Of a stretch of 64,000 bases of DNA, positions 50,417 through 59,426 are shown piece after piece (position 1 is the first letter of the stretch; every line of letters starts with the position of its first letter). The DNA is from Opimibacter sp041746735. GTDB lineage: Bacteria; Bacteroidota; Bacteroidia; Chitinophagales; Saprospiraceae. Under the pieces are notes generated by a model, which ran no database searches, was not told where the DNA came from, and worked only from the letters and a program-made list of their open reading frames with translations. The stretch covers positions 1-64,000 of the forward strand of contig JBGTGP010000021.1 in NCBI GenBank assembly GCA_041746735.1, read 5' to 3'. A program made the translations under genes and the position numbers.

Positions 50417-50983
50417 ATGAGTATGTCGATCAGCCTGACACTCCAACAGGAGCGGGACTTCATTGAAGCCTGTGTCGCCAAAGAAAAATGGGCGCAGAAA
50501 CGGCTCTATGAAGAAAACTATACCCTTCTGCTCGGCGTCTGCCAACGTTATGCCAGCAATCCGGACGACGCCATGGACATCCTCCACGAAGGTTTTATCA
50601 AAATTCTCAACCACATCCACAAATATCAACCAGGTACCTCACTCGTGGCCTGGATGCGCCGCATCATCGTCAATACCGCTATTGATTATTACCGGATGCA
50701 GTCCCGCCGGCGCACAGACGATCTGGAAACCGCCTACGATGTCCAGTCGTCCGATCCGGACGCCCTGAGCAAACTCACCGTGCAGGAAATTATCAGGTGT
50801 ATACAGCAGTTGACACCCGCCTATCGTTCTGTATTTAATCTCTACGTTGTGGAAGGGTATTCTCACAAGGAAATAGCGGATGTGCTCGATATCACCGAAA
50901 GCACCAGCCGCTCTAACCTGGTGAAAGCCAGATCCAAACTCAGGGAATTACTGTCCGTAACACTGAGAACCTATGGAAAGTAG
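50417..50983 (+). CDS. ECF-type RNA polymerase sigma factor
   Basis: The 188-residue sigma-70 family member contains region 2 (RDFIEACVAKEKWAQKRLYEENYTLLL, DDAMDILHEGFIKI) and region 4 (LTPAYRSVFNLYVVEGYSHKEIADVLDITESTSRSNLVKARSKLREL). The ATG at 50417 (MSMSISLTLQQERDF) is preferred to a start at 50354, which adds 21 residues. The stop lies 11 bp inside the following gene, a membrane-anchored protein that probably acts as its anti-sigma partner. Confidence 0.9.
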   Translation: MSMSISLTLQQERDFIEACVAKEKWAQKRLYEENYTLLLGVCQRYASNPDDAMDILHEGFIKILNHIHKYQPGTSLVAWMRRIIVNTAIDYYRMQSRRRTDDLETAYDVQSSDPDALSKLTVQEIIRCIQQLTPAYRSVFNLYVVEGYSHKEIADVLDITESTSRSNLVKARSKLRELLSVTLRTYGK

Positions 50984-52649
50984 CGAGTGGGATAAACATT
51001 TGCGCGACAAGCTGGACCAATTTACTTCCGAAGGTGATGTACCTCTGTGGGAGGATTTTGCTCGTGAGCTCAATGCAAATGAGTCTTCCTCTCCCGATAG
51101 CCTCACTCCCGCCGAAGATCAGCTCCGCCAGACCCTGAAGGACTTTTCTCCAGATGCGCCTGTCACTGGCTGGGAGCGCATCGAAGCCTCCCTCCATGCA
51201 GCAGATCAAACGTTTGACCACAATATCCGCCACAAAATCCACCAATACCACTCCCCCCATGATCCGCATTCCTGGTCTGCCTTCCTGCAGAAGTGGTCAG
51301 CCACCAAACGCCTCCGCTTTAAACTGATCAGCCTCAAGGTGATGGAAGGTGCTGCCGTCCTCTTGTTGCTGATGACGGTCGTTCAGATGGGCCGCTTCGG
51401 TCCACCACCTTCCACACCTTCACCGACCCAAACACCCTTAAATACACCATCGAACATCCAATCGACAAATATAGACATGGCGTATGTCCAACCGGGTCCG
51501 GCGTCTACAGATGAAATTTATGCAGCAACACCGCCTATCGTTTCAGACGCCACGCTGACACCACCCTACGCTGTCGCACTCCGTCAAAAACAGACCCGTG
51601 AGACAAAGAAAAAGTCATCCCCTGGTCCTTCATCCGACATCAAAGCCAGTAATCTTTATACAGGACAAGAACAATCTACCTTTATCATTTTACCACAAGA
51701 TCATCTCGCATCCGATGTAACTGCTGAGTCAAATCAAATCATCGAGCACCCTGCATCGGATCCAATCACCATTACTTTACCACTGGCAACAGTTGCCTCC
51801 CTCCACACCTCCAGCACGGAAGCGGCAGAGATCACGTATGACCACGCGTATATCACGGCAATGCTGGAGCACACTCCCACAGCACTTTCGTATGCTTCAT
51901 CACCGACTATCCCCGATCCTCAATATGTAAAACCGGTGCGACGCACATACCTCGAACTCGCCATGCTCGCCCAGGGTGATTACAACAAACTGCGTATGCC
52001 GGAAGACCGCCTGTACAGTGCCGGTAAGCAGATCGTATTTCCCCAACAGGGCATCATCAGTCATGGATATGGTGCCGGCTTTACCATCGCTATAGGACAC
52101 CCACTTTGGGCACTCGAAACGGGGGTCATCTACAATGCAAAAGACTTTAAACCCGGCCGCCAACTCATCATCGGCGGGGCCTTCAACAATGGCAGTGTCG
52201 ACTTCGAAGCCATGCGCCTCCAGATGGTGTCTGTCCCCGTGCATTACCGGTATCGTTTCCTGCATAAGAGCCGCACCAAAGCGTATGCTCTCGCGGGCTT
52301 TGGCATGCATGTGATCGCTCAATCCGATATCGATGTGCAGATCCGCTATCACTTTCCATCACTGGCTGCCGGTCAAAACCCCAACAGCGACCCCCTGCTC
52401 GCGAATACAATACGTGAAACACGACGCATCAGCGAACATATCCGGGACGGTGCTCCTTTCAGCACCAAGAGTTTTGTCTCCACTCATGCCGGTCTCGGGC
52501 TGGAATACGGCCTGACACACAACAAAACACTATTTCTGCAAGGGATCCTCCAATACCAGATTCCGGAACTGAAGTTTAGCAACAACAATGGCAAACATAT
52601 CCGGACTATGTCCCTGCAAATGGGCGTGCGGACTCCACTCGGTGTGTAA
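50973..52649 (+). CDS. Sigma-linked membrane protein with barrel domain
   Basis: The 558-residue protein has three parts. A soluble N-terminus (1-115) contains three repeats of about 40 residues sharing (L/I)R-x-K-x3-F-x3-S...P-x3-W (10-32, 51-74, 85-108). One transmembrane helix follows near 119-138 (ISLKVMEGAAVLLLLMTVVQ). A Pro/Thr/Ser-rich linker (140-340) leads to a C-terminal barrel-like domain (YLELAMLAQGDYNKLRMPED, HYRYRFLHKSRTKAYALAGFGMHVIA, KTLFLQGILQYQIPELKF). It overlaps the sigma gene by 11 bp. No named family is recognised; a membrane-bound anti-sigma-like regulator is inferred. How a barrel follows an inner-membrane helix is odd. Confidence 0.6.
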   Translation: MESSEWDKHLRDKLDQFTSEGDVPLWEDFARELNANESSSPDSLTPAEDQLRQTLKDFSPDAPVTGWERIEASLHAADQTFDHNIRHKIHQYHSPHDPHSWSAFLQKWSATKRLRFKLISLKVMEGAAVLLLLMTVVQMGRFGPPPSTPSPTQTPLNTPSNIQSTNIDMAYVQPGPASTDEIYAATPPIVSDATLTPPYAVALRQKQTRETKKKSSPGPSSDIKASNLYTGQEQSTFIILPQDHLASDVTAESNQIIEHPASDPITITLPLATVASLHTSSTEAAEITYDHAYITAMLEHTPTALSYASSPTIPDPQYVKPVRRTYLELAMLAQGDYNKLRMPEDRLYSAGKQIVFPQQGIISHGYGAGFTIAIGHPLWALETGVIYNAKDFKPGRQLIIGGAFNNGSVDFEAMRLQMVSVPVHYRYRFLHKSRTKAYALAGFGMHVIAQSDIDVQIRYHFPSLAAGQNPNSDPLLANTIRETRRISEHIRDGAPFSTKSFVSTHAGLGLEYGLTHNKTLFLQGILQYQIPELKFSNNNGKHIRTMSLQMGVRTPLGV

Positions 52650-52894
52650 ACCGGCCACCACCATTTGAAAAGGTATCCATCCTTTCTGCTCATCACCAAA
52701 GGAAGGAAAGCAAAACAAGTTGACGTTGCATGCGCCATCGATGCAAACTGTCTGAATTCAATTCCGCTCCCCTATATCTGTCGTATATTTTCGATGAGCA
52801 TCGCTGAAGTTTAGACTATAGACGGCGTTCCTGTTTTGCCGGACAGACCCAATTCACGACCTTTACTACACGTTTACGACTTAAATACTATTTG

Positions 52895-55117
52895 ATGAAA
52901 GCACGTTGGATCTTTGTTCTACTCCTGGCCACACTTACAGCCCTCCTGCCGGATCTCCATGCCCAAAAACAAATCACCATTGATGACATCTGGGCAAACG
53001 GCACCTACCGTACACGAGGTGTTCCCGGATTCCGGTTTATGAACGATGGTCGCCATTATACCACACTCCGCCAGAATTATATCCTGAAATATGATCTCAC
53101 GACCGGTGATCTGACCGACACTCTGTTGGATGTCAACCTGCTCAACCTGCCCGGCGAAGACAAACAAATTGGGGGGTATACCTTCAGTGATGATGAACAC
53201 CAAATCCTCCTCACCGCCGCAAGTGAATCCATCTACCGCCACTCCACAAAGGAATGGACCTATGTCTACAACACTTCTACGCGCACCGTATCGCATCTCG
53301 ATGAGGAGGGCAAACAAATGCACGCCACCTTTTCACCCGACGGTAAAAAAGTGGCCTATGTCCTTAACAATGACCTCTACTACAAAGACCTGGCCGCCGG
53401 AAAAAGCACCCGCATCACCACAGATGGCAAATGGAATCACATCATCAATGGTTCATGCGACTGGGTGTATGAAGAGGAATTTTCATTCACCAAAGCTTTT
53501 GCCTGGTCACCGGACAGCCGCTATCTCGCCTACTACCGTTTTGATGAAAGTCAGGTCAAAGAATTTCTCATGACAAACTATACAGGTGAGCTCTATCCCG
53601 AAAATGTAACTTTTAAATATCCAAAAGTGGGAATGGACAACTCCAAAGTCAGCATCCATATCTACGACAGTAAAAGCAAAAACAGAACCACCGTCGACCG
53701 CGACAGTGATCCGGACGGGTATATCCCACGGATCAAATGGACCCGTGATCCTTCCAAACTCTGTGTCTTCTGGATGAACCGTCATCAAAATCATCTTGAA
53801 TTGCTGCTCGCCAACGCGACCACCGGCAAAACCACCCTGCTCCTCCGGGAGGACAACGAGTGGTATATCGACATCCACGACAACCTGACCTTTCTCTCCG
53901 ATGAATCATGCTTCCTCTGGACCAGTGAACAGGATGGGTACAACCACATCTACCTGTATGGGATGGATGGGAAACTCAAGAAACAACTGACCTCAGGTGT
54001 CTGGGAAGTCACCGCATTTTATGGCGTAGACGAGAAAAACAAGAGTGTCTTTTACCAGGCAGCAGCGCATTCTCCGCTGGAGCGGGAAGTGTACAGTATT
54101 GATCTGAAAGGAGAAAACAGGAAAAATCTTACTGCAAAAAAAGGCATGAACGGAGCGCAGTTTTCCACCACACATGATCTCTTTGTCTGGAATCATTCGA
54201 CACTCAATACCGCGCCGGTCTATGCGGTACATGATCGTAGCGGCAAACTGGTCCGCACCCTCGAAGAAAATACGGCCGTAAAAAAACAGCAGGAAGAAGC
54301 CGGTACGCAGCCCGTGGAACTTTTTACGTTTACCACCAGTGAAGGGGTTGAGCTCAATGGGTATATGATCAAACCTTATAATTTTGATCCTACGCGTCAA
54401 TATCCCGTCTTTATGACGCAGTATGGCGGCCCGGGTTCGCAGAAAGTACTGAATGGATGGATCGGTACGGATTACTGGTGGCTACAGTCTCTGGCGCAGC
54501 AGGGCTATCTCATTGCCTGTGTTGACAATCGGGGCACAGGTGGTCGCGGGGAAGCATTTAAGAAAATGACCTATCTGCAGCTCGGCCATTATGAAACCAT
54601 CGATCAGATCGAAGCAGCAAAATACCTCGGCCGTCTGCCTTTTGCAGATCCGGCCCGGATTGGCATCTTCGGCTGGAGTTATGGGGGCTATATGTCGTCG
54701 CTCTGTTTGCTCAAAGGCAATGATGTCTTCAATTCTGCCATCGCAGTAGCACCGGTCACCAACTGGAAATGGTATGACACCATTTACACGGAGCGGTATA
54801 TGCGCGATGAAAAAGAAAACAGCAAAGGGTATGAGGATAATTCGCCGATCAATTTTGTCGACCGGCTTAAGGGAAATTATCTGCTGGTGCATGGGAGTTC
54901 GGATGACAATGTACATTATCAGCACGCTGCGGAAATGGCGGCTGCTTTGATCAAAGCCAACAAACAATTTGATACCTACATCTATCCCAACCGTAACCAT
55001 GGTATCCATGGGGACAATGCACGTCGGCATCTCTACATCAAGATGACCGATTTCCTCAACCAGAATCTGAAACCGGAACGTCCGATGACTTTTAGTAATC
55101 AGCCTTCTAAGAGTTGA
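52895..55117 (+). CDS. S9 peptidase, DPP-IV-like dipeptidyl peptidase
   Basis: The 740-residue secreted serine peptidase has a signal peptide (WIFVLLLATLTALLPDLHAQ), then a beta-propeller with the double-Glu motif WVYEEEFS (Glu193/Glu194) that anchors the substrate amino terminus. The alpha/beta-hydrolase domain carries catalytic Ser595 in GWSYGGYM, Asp670 in HGSSDDNVH and His702 in NRNHGIHG. These residues match human DPP-IV Ser630/Asp708/His740. The likely site is the periplasm or cell surface. The start is the ATG at 52895 (one codon after a TTG at 52892). A weak TATTTTCG box lies 102 bp upstream. Confidence 0.95.
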   Translation: MKARWIFVLLLATLTALLPDLHAQKQITIDDIWANGTYRTRGVPGFRFMNDGRHYTTLRQNYILKYDLTTGDLTDTLLDVNLLNLPGEDKQIGGYTFSDDEHQILLTAASESIYRHSTKEWTYVYNTSTRTVSHLDEEGKQMHATFSPDGKKVAYVLNNDLYYKDLAAGKSTRITTDGKWNHIINGSCDWVYEEEFSFTKAFAWSPDSRYLAYYRFDESQVKEFLMTNYTGELYPENVTFKYPKVGMDNSKVSIHIYDSKSKNRTTVDRDSDPDGYIPRIKWTRDPSKLCVFWMNRHQNHLELLLANATTGKTTLLLREDNEWYIDIHDNLTFLSDESCFLWTSEQDGYNHIYLYGMDGKLKKQLTSGVWEVTAFYGVDEKNKSVFYQAAAHSPLEREVYSIDLKGENRKNLTAKKGMNGAQFSTTHDLFVWNHSTLNTAPVYAVHDRSGKLVRTLEENTAVKKQQEEAGTQPVELFTFTTSEGVELNGYMIKPYNFDPTRQYPVFMTQYGGPGSQKVLNGWIGTDYWWLQSLAQQGYLIACVDNRGTGGRGEAFKKMTYLQLGHYETIDQIEAAKYLGRLPFADPARIGIFGWSYGGYMSSLCLLKGNDVFNSAIAVAPVTNWKWYDTIYTERYMRDEKENSKGYEDNSPINFVDRLKGNYLLVHGSSDDNVHYQHAAEMAAALIKANKQFDTYIYPNRNHGIHGDNARRHLYIKMTDFLNQNLKPERPMTFSNQPSKS

Positions 55118-55126
55118 TTAGAGGGG

Positions 55127-55303
55127 TTAGGAGGTTAGAAGGTTAGAGTCGGTGCCTTCGACTCCGCTCAGTCACCTTTTGTTCCGTGTGGATATCAGAG
55201 TATTTTCCTATTCCGCAGATCAACTCACCACTCACTACTCACTACTCACTACTCACTACTCACTACTCACCACTCCTAACCCTCTAACCTCCTAACCTCC
55301 TAA
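55127..55303. repeat. Heptamer tandem repeats flanked by inverted repeats
   Basis: A stretch of ACTCACT repeats (period 7, about seven copies) lies at 55221-55274. It is bracketed by TTAGGAGGTTAG (55127-55138) and CTAACCTCCTAA (near 55284-55295), which are inverse complements. The same CTCCTAA unit repeats several times at 55270-55320. No coding potential or CRISPR-type spacer is seen. It lies between the DPP-IV-like gene and smpB. Confidence 0.7.
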
Positions 55304-55327
55304 GCTCCTAAGCTCCTAAGCTTCCTG

Positions 55328-55335
55328 TATCTTTG
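55328..55335 (+). promoter_or_regulatory. -7 box TATCTTTG of smpB
   Basis: TATCTTTG, an exact TAnnTTTG match, lies 24 bp before the smpB ATG at 55360. Confidence 0.6.
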
Positions 55336-55359
55336 CCCTTTCATCTGTCCGACCCGATC

Positions 55360-55794
55360 ATGGAAATCCTTAACCGAAAGGCCCGTCACGAATACCACAT
55401 GCTTCAAAAATTTGAAGCCGGCCTTGTCCTGAAAGGTACCGAAGTCAAATCCCTTCGACTCGGTCAGGCCAATATGAGCGATGCGTGGTGTGTCTTCGAA
55501 CATGGGGAGCTCTTTCTAAAAAATCTGCACATCAACGAATACCAGCTTGCCAGTGCTACACAGCATATGGCGAAAGCTAACCGGAAACTCCTGCTCAACA
55601 AAACCGAGCTTCGCAAAATCGAGCGACGTGTCACCGAGAAAGGGTTGACCATTATCCCGTATCGAATTTATTTTTCAGAGCGCGGGCATGCCAAATGTGA
55701 GATCTGGCTGGCTCAGGGAAAAAAGGAATTTGACAAGCGCAATACGATCAAGGAACGGGATGTCCGACGAGATATCGACCGGAGACTCGCATAG
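55360..55794 (+). CDS. smpB: SsrA-binding protein SmpB
   Basis: The 144-residue partner of tmRNA acts in rescue of stalled ribosomes. It includes LNRKARHEYHMLQKFEAGLVLKGTEVKSLRLGQANM, ELFLKNLHINEY and the C-terminal LAQGKKEFDKRNTIKERDVRRDIDRRL, whose basic tail enters the mRNA channel. The start is the ATG at 55360; a reading from 55333 would add nine residues and begin inside the promoter. The ssrA gene is not seen in this window. Confidence 0.97.
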   Translation: MEILNRKARHEYHMLQKFEAGLVLKGTEVKSLRLGQANMSDAWCVFEHGELFLKNLHINEYQLASATQHMAKANRKLLLNKTELRKIERRVTEKGLTIIPYRIYFSERGHAKCEIWLAQGKKEFDKRNTIKERDVRRDIDRRLA

Positions 55795-55820
55795 GGGAAT
55801 TCTTTATATTCACAGCCGGA

Positions 55821-57104
55821 ATGAAACTGAAAGACCTTGCCACCCTCGTTGATGCCGGCGTCATTGACCAGGCTACGGCCGACCGGATCGCTCAATACTA
55901 TATTGACAAGGCAGGACCTCCACAAAACAAAATGGTCATTGTCTTTGGCATTTTCGGCGCCCTGTTGGTCGGTCTGGGCACCACGCTGATCCTTGCCCAC
56001 AACTGGGATGAGCTCTCCCGCAGTATCAAGACCATCATTGCGTTTATTCCATTACTGGCGGGCCAGATTTTGTGTGCCTATTCATTGATGCGAAAATCGG
56101 GAAGTACGGTCTGGCGGGAAGCGTCTTCCACCTTTCTGGTGCTGGCCATCGGGATCTGTCTTTCTCTCATCAGCCAGATCTATAATATTCCCGGCAAAGT
56201 CAGCTCGTTTATGCTGACCTGGGTACTCCTCGCGCTACCAGTCATCTATGTCATGCGGTCCTCCACCGCCTCTATGTTATATCTGGCTGGCATCACCTTC
56301 TATGCATGCGAAGTCGGCTACTGGACCAGGCCGGTGTCAGAGTCCTATGCGTACTGGGGATTGCTGCTGCTGGCACTACCTCATTACTATATGCTCTATC
56401 GCCAGCGCCAGAGTAGTAATTTCTTTGTCTTTCACAATTGGTTCATTCCCCTTTCCGTGATCACCGTTCTGGGCACCGTCGCTACTGAAATCGTGGAGCT
56501 CATGTTTGTGGCCTATATGAGTCTTTTTGGGTTACTGTATCTCCTCGGCCTCACACCGGTGCTGGGCGACCAGAAGATTCGCAACAACGGATATCTGGCG
56601 CTCGGGTCATTGGGTACGGTGGGACTTCTTTTGGGCCTGAGCTTTGACGGATTCTGGCAGCATTTGCGAACGTATGAGTTTCCGATCCAAAACTGGATCC
56701 TGACGCCTGAGGCTATCGCAGCTACGATCCTGACCTTGGCAGCATTGGGATTGCTGATCTTTCAAAAAGTCCGGCAAGGTCGCTGGATGATGCGACCTGT
56801 AGAAACGGCCTTTCTCCTTTTTGTCATCATCTTCTTTATCGGCACCGTATCGGCCTGGGTGACGGTCCTGATCAATATCCTGGTGCTGGGGATCGGTATC
56901 CTCACCATTCGGGAAGGGGCGCGCCAAAATCATTTCGGGATTCTCAATTATGGATTGCTCATCGTCTCCGCCCTGATCATGTGCCGATTCTTTGATACCG
57001 AGATCAGCTTTATCGTACGGGGACTTTTATTCGTAGCTGTGGGTATTGGCTTCTTTGTGGCGAATTACCAAATGGCGAAAAGAAAAAAACAAAACGCTGT
57101 ATGA
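55821..57104 (+). CDS. DUF2157 multi-pass membrane protein
   Basis: The 427-residue protein has a short cytoplasmic N-terminal helix pair (LKDLATLVDAGVIDQATADRIAQYY) followed by about eleven membrane helices. The family cue is FGALLVGLGTTLILAHNWDELSRSIKTIIAF. DUF2157 proteins have no established function. It overlaps the GDYxxLxY gene by four bases (ATGA), and the pair is common in Bacteroidota and Proteobacteria. Confidence 0.85.
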   Translation: MKLKDLATLVDAGVIDQATADRIAQYYIDKAGPPQNKMVIVFGIFGALLVGLGTTLILAHNWDELSRSIKTIIAFIPLLAGQILCAYSLMRKSGSTVWREASSTFLVLAIGICLSLISQIYNIPGKVSSFMLTWVLLALPVIYVMRSSTASMLYLAGITFYACEVGYWTRPVSESYAYWGLLLLALPHYYMLYRQRQSSNFFVFHNWFIPLSVITVLGTVATEIVELMFVAYMSLFGLLYLLGLTPVLGDQKIRNNGYLALGSLGTVGLLLGLSFDGFWQHLRTYEFPIQNWILTPEAIAATILTLAALGLLIFQKVRQGRWMMRPVETAFLLFVIIFFIGTVSAWVTVLINILVLGIGILTIREGARQNHFGILNYGLLIVSALIMCRFFDTEISFIVRGLLFVAVGIGFFVANYQMAKRKKQNAV

Positions 57105-57676
57105 CCGGAAAACTGCTCATCCCTGCTTTTATCCTCATGGTCATCGCCCAGTGGTTTGTTCCGGCGAGAATGATTCTCCAATTGGAAAACGTCATCTCCG
57201 GTGGCCACGAATTCCGGTTCCGCACGGCACCGGTAGATCCCAATGATCCGTTCAGGGGCAAATACATTACCCTCTCCTATCTCAACAATGATATCCCCGT
57301 CGAGGAAGGTGTCTGGCAAAATGGAGATGCCGTGTATGTCCAACTGAAAACGGATTCGGCAGGTTTTGCCATCATCTCATCTTTATCCAATGACGAACCC
57401 ACGGATACAGATGCCTACATCAACGCGTATATCAGCTATGTCGGTTGGGACAGCATACATACGGCCTATATCCAGTATCCTTTTGATCGCTACTATATGG
57501 AGGAAAAGAAAGCGCCGGTAGCCGAGCAGATATATAATGAAGCCTCACGGAATCAGGAAAAAGTGACCTGGGCTGTCGTCATGGTGGATCGCGGCAGAGC
57601 GGTGCTGAAGGATGTGATGATTGATGGTGTCCCCATCCGCGAACTGGCTCGAAAACCTGGCACAACAGTGGAGTGA
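57101..57676 (+). CDS. GDYxxLxY family protein
   Basis: The 191-residue protein has one N-terminal membrane anchor (LLIPAFILMVIAQWFVPARMI) and the family motif in DPNDPFRGKYITLSY (here GKY in place of GDY). It then has a beta-rich outer-facing domain. The family is of unknown function and regularly sits behind DUF2157 genes, as it does here with a 4-bp overlap. The gap 57677-57906 behind it carries the inverted repeat-B fragment and two GAAGTTGCAAACTTC copies. Confidence 0.8.
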   Translation: MTGKLLIPAFILMVIAQWFVPARMILQLENVISGGHEFRFRTAPVDPNDPFRGKYITLSYLNNDIPVEEGVWQNGDAVYVQLKTDSAGFAIISSLSNDEPTDTDAYINAYISYVGWDSIHTAYIQYPFDRYYMEEKKAPVAEQIYNEASRNQEKVTWAVVMVDRGRAVLKDVMIDGVPIRELARKPGTTVE

Positions 57677-57680
57677 GAAG

Positions 57681-57727
57681 ATGGCAGTCGAAGCGCAGCG
57701 GAGATTCCGACCACAAGGCGGAAAGCA
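57681..57727 (-). repeat. Short inverted copy of repeat B
   Basis: Read on the minus strand, this stretch holds CCGCCTTG-TGGTCGGAATCTC and GCTGCGCTTCGACTGCC, matching the CCGCCTGGCGGTCGGAATCTA / GCGCTTCGACTGGC core of the duplicated block at 23.5 and 23.8 kb with a few changes. It lies just after the GDYxxLxY stop. Confidence 0.6.
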
Positions 57728-57815
57728 GGAGACATGTGGCGACTGGAGTCGAAACCTGCAGAGTCGAAACGACCATCACTGGCCCTCTTTTGCACTTTGC
57801 ATTAGTGGTTTAAGT

Positions 57816-57864
57816 GAAGTTGCAAACTTCAAAAGAAACATTTCTATCCGAAGTTGCAAACTTC
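57816..57864. repeat. Two copies of GAAGTTGCAAACTTC
   Basis: The 15-bp interrupted palindrome GAAGTT-GCA-AACTTC occurs at 57816-57830 and 57850-57864, 34 bp apart, between converging genes (GDYxxLxY plus strand and asnS minus strand). It may form hairpins acting as a bidirectional terminator, or be a dispersed repeat. Confidence 0.65.
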
Positions 57865-57906
57865 GCATAAGTAGGAGGTCTTTGACTCACAGAAAAATCC
57901 TATCCT

Positions 57907-59337
57907 TTAGAACTCTGCATTACCTGGTGTACGTGGAAATGGAATCACATCCCGGATATTAGTCATACCCGTCACAAATAAAACCAGCCGTTCGAAGCCC
58001 AGCCCAAATCCTGCATGCGGGCAGGTTCCAAATCGACGTGTATCGAGAAACCACTCCATCTCTTCCAGTGGAATGTACATCTCCTGCATTCTTGCGGTCA
58101 GAACATCCAGACGCTCTTCCCGTTGTGAGCCTCCTACGATCTCGCCGATCTGAGGGAACAAGATATCCATGGCTGCAACCGTCCGGCCATCTTCTGAAAG
58201 ACGCATATAAAACGCCTTGATCTCTTTCGGATAATGGGTCAGAATCACCGGCTTCTGAAAATGCTTCTCTACGAGATACCGTTCATGCTCACTCTGCAGG
58301 TCTGCACCCCAGCCTTCGATAGGATAGGTAAACTTTCCTTTCTTATTGGGGGTTGAATTGCGCAAGATCTCAATCGCCTCGCCATAGGTCAGGCGTTCAA
58401 AACGATTGTCCACCACAAAGCGAAGTTTGCTGATGAGGTCCATCTGGCTTCGCTCTGCCTGAGGCTTTGTTTGTTCTTCCTGCTCCAGTCTTTCTTTCAA
58501 AAATTGAAGATCGGCAGCACAATGCTCCAGGGTGTAGGCGATCACATACCGCAGCATATCTTCGGCGAGATCCATATTGTCCTCCAGGTCAAAAAAAGCC
58601 ACTTCAGGCTCAATCATCCAGAACTCAGCCAGATGGCGTGAGGTATTGCTGTTTTCTGCCCGAAAGGTCGGCCCAAACGTATAGACTCTGCTGAGTGCGA
58701 GTGCCGCGAGTTCTGCTTCCAACTGACCTGAAACCGTCAGGTGGGTTTTCTTCTCAAAAAAATCCTGCTTTACATCCACTTGCCCTTCCGGCGTAAAGGG
58801 TATTTTCTCCAGCGGCAACGTCGTTACACGGAACATCTCGCCCGCACCTTCCGCATCCGATCCGGTGATCACCGGGCTGTGGAAATAGAAAAATCCACGC
58901 TCATGAAAGAAGGTGTGAATGGCATACGCCAGCGCGTGACGCACCCGCATGATGGCGCCAAACGTGTTGGTCCGGATGCGTAAATGTGCGATCTCGCGTA
59001 AAAATTCCATGCTGTGCTTCTTGGGCTGCAGCGGATATTTTTCCGGATCGGAATCGCCGGCTATTTCAATGGTATGGGCTTTCACTTCTACGTCCTGACC
59101 TTTCCCCTGAGACGCGGTGAGGATGCCGGTAGCGATGATGGCAGCACCAGTCGTGATCCTGCGCAGCAATTGCGGGTCAGTCTGTTCGTGATCTACAACC
59201 ACCTGGATGGTCTGGATGCAGGAACCGTCACTAATGGCGGCAAACTGATTATTTCTGAACGTTCGGACCCAGCCACAAATGATCACCTCCTGCCCTATTG
59301 GCTTGGATTTCAGTATTTCTTTAATGGTTTGCTTCAT
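57907..59337 (-). CDS. asnS: Asparagine-tRNA ligase
   Basis: The 476-residue class II synthetase has an N-terminal OB-fold (VIICGWVRTFRNNQFAAISDGS) and catalytic core with motif 2 FRAENSNTSRHLAEFWMIEPE and motif 3 GFGLGFERLVLFVTGM. LRIRTNTFGAIMRVRHALA is also conserved. The ATG at 59337 starts MKQTIKEILKS. The TATCTTCG box upstream (59363-59370, minus strand) is one base off the -7 consensus. It follows the TPR membrane protein on the same strand. Confidence 0.96.
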   Translation of the reverse strand: MKQTIKEILKSKPIGQEVIICGWVRTFRNNQFAAISDGSCIQTIQVVVDHEQTDPQLLRRITTGAAIIATGILTASQGKGQDVEVKAHTIEIAGDSDPEKYPLQPKKHSMEFLREIAHLRIRTNTFGAIMRVRHALAYAIHTFFHERGFFYFHSPVITGSDAEGAGEMFRVTTLPLEKIPFTPEGQVDVKQDFFEKKTHLTVSGQLEAELAALALSRVYTFGPTFRAENSNTSRHLAEFWMIEPEVAFFDLEDNMDLAEDMLRYVIAYTLEHCAADLQFLKERLEQEEQTKPQAERSQMDLISKLRFVVDNRFERLTYGEAIEILRNSTPNKKGKFTYPIEGWGADLQSEHERYLVEKHFQKPVILTHYPKEIKAFYMRLSEDGRTVAAMDILFPQIGEIVGGSQREERLDVLTARMQEMYIPLEEMEWFLDTRRFGTCPHAGFGLGFERLVLFVTGMTNIRDVIPFPRTPGNAEF

Positions 59338-59362
59338 AACACGCCTGCTCCTGTAAGGTGGG

Positions 59363-59370
59363 CGAAGATA
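59363..59370 (-). promoter_or_regulatory. Candidate -7 box (TATCTTCG) of asnS
   Basis: On the minus strand TATCTTCG lies 26 bp before the asnS ATG and differs from TAnnTTTG at one base. The upstream gene ends 57 bp beyond it, so asnS may have its own promoter. Confidence 0.35.
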
Positions 59371-59426
59371 GAGAGATTGCCGTCATTCTGAAAAAAGCCA
59401 AGGGTAATTGGGCAGCCGGAGCAGCG

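Noticed and set aside
55205..55330. Possible CRISPR array before smpB
   Set aside because: The units are 7 bp long without distinct spacers, so it is a simple tandem repeat; no cas genes are present.
55120..55360. tmRNA (ssrA) next to smpB
   Set aside because: No tRNA-like ends, tag frame or structure typical of tmRNA could be found; the stretch is simple repeats.
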